Program-made: the position numbers and the translations under genes | Part shown: positions 59,088-64,000 of the stretch, in pieces | How the letters are laid out: every line of letters starts with the position of its first letter | Position numbering within the stretch: position 1 is the first letter of the stretch | Source of the DNA: Apostichopus japonicus | Taxonomy: Eukaryota; Echinodermata; Holothuroidea; Aspidochirotida; Stichopodidae | Direction: 5' to 3' | Assembly: GCF_037975245.1 (NCBI RefSeq) | Contig: NC_092562.1 | Span: forward strand, 8,345,001-8,409,000 | DNA length: 64,000 bases | The notes under the pieces: model-generated | Seen by the model: only the letters and a program-made list of their open reading frames with translations | Databases searched by the model: none | Told to the model about the DNA's origin: nothing

Positions 59088-60331
59088 CAGGCGCGGCGGA
59101 ACGGGAAAATTATTGGGGGGGCTAATATGTGGAGACTATCTAAGCGGAGCGCCACCATCGGTTGGCGCGGAGCGTACAAGAAAATTTTGGGTTTTTCAAA
59201 CCCCCCAGATGGCCGGAAACGGCACTTCCCGAGTGTTTTATGCTGGGAATACCTAGCCCTAAAACATGGGTCTCAAGCCTGCAATTTCTCAGATTGCACG
59301 TAAAAATCTGTAAAAACATTGTAATTTGTATATTCGATGGTGTTTTAAGAGAGTAGCTATTACTCGACATGTACTCGCAAAGACGTTTTTGAGTGTAGTA
59401 AATTACTACTTGCAATTAAATGCAATAATTACAAGGGCGTCGGAAGCTATTTTTGATTGGTGCGGCGGTTCAGAGTGTGGCCAACTATCATAATTATCGG
59501 GGGGACGTTTGGTAGGTCAAACTACGCTACGCGCCACCATGGTTGGCGCGTAGCGTAATGGAGATAATTTTGAAAATATGCCTCCCAGATTGCAGGAAAT
59601 GGCACTTCCCGAGCTTGAAAATAAGACCCCTGCCATTCCAGAGTAGTCACATTTAGCCTACTTGCCGTCATTATTATTGAAACTTATTGAAACATATACC
59701 TGCGAGATTTTTTCCCCATATTTTAGTCCTACTTTTTTTTTTCTTGCGTCGTGAATATTGGTCCGGCGTTCGCCGGACCTGCCCGTACCGGCTCCGACGC
59801 CCCTGAATTAAATAAATGTCATAAGAAAAAACAGAAAGCATTTCTTAATGTCAACAAATGGGTAATTCCAAAACCATGTGCAGTTGCCAACAAATTTCTA
59901 TGACCTAGCACTGTCATCATGTCATGAATGCATGTACCCTATACAGTACAGGCGAAATGCTAATATTGTGTTTTTGTTCGTTTAATAATTGATTGCGTTT
60001 AAACATAAAGCCATGTTCCACGCCTTGCGTGTACTCGTAGTGTAAACGCAAATGTTGATGAGTGTAGCGTTTAGCTTATTACCCTCTTATTTAAAACACT
60101 AATATTCGATGAGGCATGATACAGACAATCAATTATCATATTTAATTGTTACACCTATATAGTATACGTGTGCATCGGACAGATCGACAAGTATGCATTA
60201 AAAAATGGGCAGATGCACGTTTCGGAGCCTTGGTAAATATTGGGGGGGCTTATCATGCATTTGCCCCCTCAACTTTTTCATTGGGGGCTGAGCCCCCCCC
60301 CCCCCAAGCCCCCCCGGTTCCGCCGCCACTG
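59088..60331. mobile_element. hAT-like element carrying a nested MITE
   Basis: CAGGCGCGGCGGAACGGG at the left faces CCGGTTCCGCCGCCACTG (complement of a CAGTGGCGGCGGAACCGG terminus) ending at 60331. GTCTGATT follows the right end directly, and GTCTGATA occurs at 59075-59082, five bases before the left end, so the duplication is probable but not flush. A core palindrome lies at 59142-59176, and the element at 59432-59805 is nested. Confidence 0.65.
59432..59805 (-). mobile_element. hAT-like MITE, complete copy (374 bp)
   Basis: The ends are CAAGGGCGTCGGAAGC (59432-59447) and, as complement, CAGGGGCGTCGGAGCC (59790-59805). A 5-bp direct repeat, AATTA, flanks it (59427-59431 and 59806-59810). 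The core palindrome is at 59524-59557, and a separate hairpin GGTCCGGCGTTCGCCGGACC is at 59760-59779. Confidence 0.8.
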
Positions 60332-60394
60332 GTCTGATTTAGTTCATGCTTGGGATTGTGATATAACTACATAGTAATTATATGCTCTTTGCAA

Positions 60395-60600
60395 CAACAG
60401 GTTTGACCTCATTCATATTCATTAATTGGCAGGGCTTAATGCGAAATAATAAAAAACAGCTTGTAAACACGATCATCAATTACAAGTTGAATCAATGTCA
60501 TAATTGGTCGATTAATGCCCCATGATTGAAATTTGAAGAGCCCAAAAGAGTCGACAAACAGGTGTCAAAGTCTGAAAACCTTCATAACATGATAACTTCA
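60395..60600 (+). repeat. Dispersed repeat fragment (CTTGTAAACAC family)
   Basis: ATTAATTGGCAGGGCTTAAT, CAGCTTGTAAACACGATC, and TTAATGCCCCATGATTGA appear in the family's usual order, followed by a GTCAAAGTCTGAAAACCTTC phrase shared with 54.7 kb. Confidence 0.65.
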
Positions 60601-60639
60601 AATTAAAGCTTCAATAAATCTGTCAATTCTCCCATGGTA

Positions 60640-60812
60640 TGATATCCTTTTGTCAGTCTCTTACATTCATATTTAACGTCCATGATAAGGAAATGTTAAT
60701 TGTCAACAACTCTGTAACTGGACGACATACATTAATCTGCGAGTGACGCGAACCGGGGACCTTATGATTGATTGAAAGGCACCGGCGTTAACCACTGAGC
60801 CAACACTCCAAG
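60640..60812 (-). mobile_element. tRNA-derived SINE
   Basis: On the minus strand an A box TGGCTCAGTGG (60792-60802) and a B box GGTTCGCGTCA (60744-60754) sit in a tRNA-like head beginning GGAGTGTTGGC. A non-tRNA body follows, with CTTATCATGGACGTTAAATA and GAATGTAAGAGACTGAC. The head lacks a regular anticodon arm. SINE status is well supported; the source tRNA is unknown. Confidence 0.75.
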
Positions 60813-60864
60813 TTACCATTGTAATGTTACCATTGTAATGACTCATTTTCCTGAGTAGCTAATC

Positions 60865-61245
60865 TCGGGATGTCACACGTGGTGGGGTACTCCATGGCTG
60901 AGGGGAGGCTTCAAAAGTGTGTCGTTGTGTGTGTGTCCACTTTTGTTTGAAAAACTCCTAAATGGCTAGGCCGATTTTCGTCAAAATTGGTGGGAAGTTA
61001 CCCCAGGGTTAACCCTTGTGTCAAAATTTAAATTTAGTGAGTTTTTCGAAAAACTGCAAGGGGAAACATTGAATAGACATGGAAATAATAATGGAATGTC
61101 TAGTACTATCCAAATATGTGGTTGCCATGGAACGAGGTCAAATATCACGTGGTTAAAGGTCAAATATATATTTTCAGCGCAATTGTGTGTCTAACACTAT
61201 TCCTAAACGATTGGCAACTCCGTGGATTGCCGTCTTGTTGTTTTC
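60865..61245 (+). repeat. Dispersed repeat, second copy of the 36.5-37.3 kb family
   Basis: Shares GTGTGTCCACTTTTG-type flanks, TTACCCCAGGGTTAACCCTT, AATGTCTAGTACTATC, ATATGTGGTTGCCATGG and the terminal GCAACTCCGTGGATTGCCGT with 36.5-37.3 kb. It carries one internal unit where the first copy has two. Confidence 0.75.
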
Positions 61246-61314
61246 TTTAGTAGACCAAAGTGTGAATCTAACTTCAGGTGAACTTTGCTTTGTAGAATAA
61301 TTTCGTCTTATAAA

Positions 61315-61393
61315 TGCTGCCACACATTTTTTTCTTTCGAAATTTCATTTTTTTTTTCCTTCGTAATTTCGAAAACATTTTTGTGTGGCAGCA
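61315..61393. repeat. Hairpin-forming inverted repeat (79 bp)
   Basis: TGCTGCCACACATTTTTTT and TTTCGAAATTT pair with AATTTCGAAAACATTTTTGT and GTGGCAGCA across a T-rich loop. It could be a small palindromic element; no target duplication is evident. Confidence 0.75.
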
Positions 61394-61436
61394 GTAACAC
61401 TTCCTTGTAGTGATATTGAAAGATGATGTGCTAAGA

Positions 61437-61535
61437 CAAACATGTTGATTGCACATCACAAACATGTTGATTGCACATCTCAAACATGTTGATTGCACAT
61501 CTCAAACATGTTGATTGCACGTCTCAAACATATCA
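61437..61535. repeat. 22-bp tandem repeat, about four copies
   Basis: AAACATGTTGATTGCACATC units start at 61438, 61460, 61482 and 61504, with a decayed fifth at 61526. The 22-bp spacing is exact. Confidence 0.9.
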
Positions 61536-62344
61536 TTGACTGAGAGATACATTGCGTACCCAGTGACCTATCTAGTTGTACAAAAGTACAAAATAGGCTC
61601 TTTGGAAAGTTGAATTTGTGTTGACAACAGTCACACACATTGAGCAATGGAGAAAAGAAGAAATACATATATCTCCGTTGAGCAAAGTTATCAATATAAT
61701 ATCGTTTCGTATTTCCAGCAGTAATAACCTTGTCTTATTATTACCAGTCCGTTTGAAAAGCCATTACTTCAAAGGTAGAGTCACAATGCTTTCTTCGAAA
61801 AAATGCATCAAAGCAAGCTTCGGGTTAGTTTGGAAATATCTTTTGGGAAATCGATTATGACCATTTATCGATTTCAAATAAGATTTCTGAGAACACAAAG
61901 GTTGGACTTTTCAGGCTATTGATGCTTCAATGTCGACTAGTACTGATCTCACCTTGACTATCAATAGTAACTGAGGTGTTTGGCGTTATAAACATGAAAT
62001 TCATTGACGTGGCTATCATAGAGTAAGTAAATGAAGCTACTCAATGATTCTACGCTTTCTATCCCCGATGTATATCGATGAAATGAAATGAAAATTTCAA
62101 AACTGCATTAGTGAAGAAGTATTTATCAAAATCTAGTTATTGTGGATTACACTGAAGTCTAGGAGCAAAAATGAGGAAGTAGTCGGTTAAGACTACGACG
62201 TTTGCGAATTGATAGATTATTTTATCTTTAACGAGAGAAAACCGTAACAAACAATTTACTAAGAGAGCTTAGCGTAACCTTTCGGTCACGTTTGCCTTCT
62301 GTAGTACTAGCATGGGTTGCTATTTTGTTTTGCAACAACCCTGC

Positions 62345-63020
62345 TGTAAATGAAGTGAAAGTCTCGATACGTGTTTGCTGATGAATTGCAGAAAAGAAAC
62401 TTCCGAAGTAGATTCAATGTTTCTAATTCTAAATGCACTCTGACCAGGTGGGTTTAATGGGGGAAAAAGCTGTCGCAATCGAAAGAAAGAAATTTATTTT
62501 GCAGTTGCCCTTATGGCGCGATCAATTTACCGTAAAACCACTGCGACCGCCCATACCAGCATGTTCATTACACAAATGTAACCTGTGTATACTCATATCG
62601 TTCACTTTTTTTACCCAATTCCACGGAGGAAACGTCTGAAAATACCTGTTTATTCAATGCAATGGAAGGATATGACACAATTTCGTAAGCTACATATAGG
62701 TAAGACCGAAAGGAAGATACTATTCAAGAGAAGGGACCTAACACAGTACTAGCCACTAAAGTGAAAGTAGTCATTGGCCTAACGGTCGTAAACAAAACAG
62801 ATTTGATTTGCGCATAATCTGTTGAGCGTGGCTAGGAAATTTTGATTTAAGTTTGTGGAATCTACGGACTCGTTAAATAAATCTGGCGAATTTTATTCAG
62901 CTCAAAATTTTTAACGACAAATAACTCCATAGAGATATGGAAAATTGCATATATAGAACGGTGTCATTTTCACTGAGCTTTAAGTGCAGTAAGCTGGAAA
63001 GGTCGACGTTTAAAAGCACA
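62345..63020 (-). repeat. Dispersed repeat, unoccupied copy of 25.74-27.06 kb
   Basis: Aligns in reverse complement with 25740-27060 but lacks the 617-bp hAT element. The continuous sequence through CTAGTACTGTGTTAGGTCCC (minus strand, near 62740) spans the insertion point. Confidence 0.8.
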
Positions 63021-63570
63021 CTCTCAGCTAGGAAATTTTTAGAGGGCGGGCCAATTTCATAGGTTTCAGAGCCGTATATAGAGAGAGTTTGGCCAACTGG
63101 CGATTTGTGACGTCACACGCAAACCATGGGCATCAAAATAGGTCCAGTTGTCGTTACCAGTTGCGCGAAACACGAAAAACACCACACACAATATATAGCA
63201 GCTTTGCACACTGTGCTCGTTGCGAACAAACGAAGCGACTCAGAATGTCAGATTTTGACAGGCATACGAGGAACAAAATGGATATCAGGTAATGAATTAG
63301 AGTATGCGTTAGTTAATGACATTTACGTTTATCTTCACACCTGAAATGCATAGAAAACTAGCTGAAAACCTGTCATTACACTTGTTTTATTTTACGCCTC
63401 ATACTACTAGTCCTACTTTAGTCATACAAACGAAAAGCACACATCACACTCCTGGCTAGGCTAGATTACAGACGCACAACTATAGCATCAGGCCTACATT
63501 AATAGATCCTTCAATTAAATAAAGTAGGCCTACACATAAAATGACAATTTATGCTTCACTGATCTTTTCA

Positions 63571-63792
63571 GGTTTGCCAAAAAGTAGTTGTACCAGAGGT
63601 CATTGTATTAAACTCCAGAAGTTACATAGTAGGATTAATATTCGGCATAACTTTTTCTCTAAAGTCTAATACAACTTATACAAGGGTTGTGAATGGATGG
63701 AATGGTTTGCCTGAGAAGGTTGAATTGCAAGTAGTGTGAATGGGTTTAAGAATACTTTGGATGAGTACATTAAGCATTGTAATTGGGTATGA
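63571..63792 (+). pseudogene. LINE ORF2 C-terminal remnant (CR1/L2/jockey-like)
   Basis: In successive frames this reads GLPKSSCTRGHCIKLQKLHS and RINIRHNFFSK, then TRVVNGWNGLPEKV, then ASSVNGFKNTLDEYIKH before a TGA at 63790-63792. This order (RGH..KL, R..FF, RVVN.WN.LP, SVN.FKN.LD) is characteristic of the C-terminus of CR1/L2-type reverse transcriptase proteins. At least two frameshifts make it non-functional. A short 3' UTR ends in CTACTAAACTAAACTA near 63890, the kind of short-repeat tail seen in this group. The element is strongly 5'-truncated. Confidence 0.85.
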
Positions 63793-64000
63793 CATTTGAT
63801 GTCCTCGGTTTTATTCCTCTCATATAGCCTTAGGGTCCTTAATGGGGACTTGAATGTCTCTCCTGGTCTTTTTTTTCTACTAAACTAAACTATATACTTG
63901 AGTGTAGGAGTTAGCAATAGTTGGGAGTCTGTGGGCAAACCTAAGACTGATATTGTGGTGTTAATTTCTCAGGAATGTAGTACTAGGCTATAGTAGGTGC

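Overview
The window is nuclear DNA of a metazoan, AT-rich and very poor in genes. One spliced gene with GT-AG introns is recognisable. The rest is non-LTR retrotransposon remnants, tRNA-derived SINEs, many short hAT-like transposons, microsatellites and tandem repeats. The TTAGGG-type interstitial repeat, the LINE types (jockey/CR1-like, L1/Tx1-like) and the density of small hAT elements fit a marine invertebrate. An echinoderm or similar deuterostome is my best guess, but the sequence does not settle the phylum.

Layout. 1-11.58 kb: AT-rich DNA with no gene I recognise. 11.59-12.15 kb: short-period tandem array. 13.3-14.5 kb: minus-strand LINE ORF2 remnant (jockey/CR1/L2-like). 15.1-16.05 kb: large ATC/ATA microsatellite containing a 93-bp tandem unit. 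16.37-17.98 kb: minus-strand L1/Tx1-like ORF2 remnant, followed by a tRNA SINE (18.0-18.29 kb). 23.4-24.7 kb: satellite of about 130-bp units in an A-B-C higher-order pattern. 25.7-27.06 kb: dispersed repeat split by a 617-bp hAT element; its unoccupied relative lies inverted at 62.35-63.02 kb. 29.3-29.96 kb: AT-rich higher-order tandem repeat. 30.8-32.0 kb: nested hAT elements, then a 28-bp insertion made only of inverted repeats. 34.3 kb: tRNA SINE. 36.5-38.8 kb: degenerate repeats carrying a perfect DR1 motif, and an AAT/AAC microsatellite. 40.8-43.0 kb: two more hAT elements. 43.7 kb: telomere-like array.

The gene at 46,798-54,026 (+) has four coding exons and encodes a 196-aa Mpv17/PMP22-family protein, most like MPV17L2, a mitochondrial inner-membrane protein linked to mitoribosome assembly. 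Intron 1 (about 4.3 kb) holds a 1.9-kb hAT-like element with two more elements inside it, a 113-bp CTC microsatellite and a possible gag-like fragment. Intron 3 holds two further hAT-like pieces.

Downstream, 54.5-61.3 kb is a mosaic of a dispersed repeat family, inverted and nested hAT elements, another tRNA SINE, and a retroposed insert whose first 45 bp match the 5' end of U2 spliceosomal RNA. The window ends with the C-terminal remnant of a plus-strand LINE (63.57-63.79 kb).

The most notable points are the U2-headed insert, a 35-bp palindromic core shared by nine copies of hAT-like elements with different termini, the 28-bp inverted-repeat-only insertion, and the clean higher-order satellite. 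I see no operon, CRISPR array, rRNA or functional tRNA gene.
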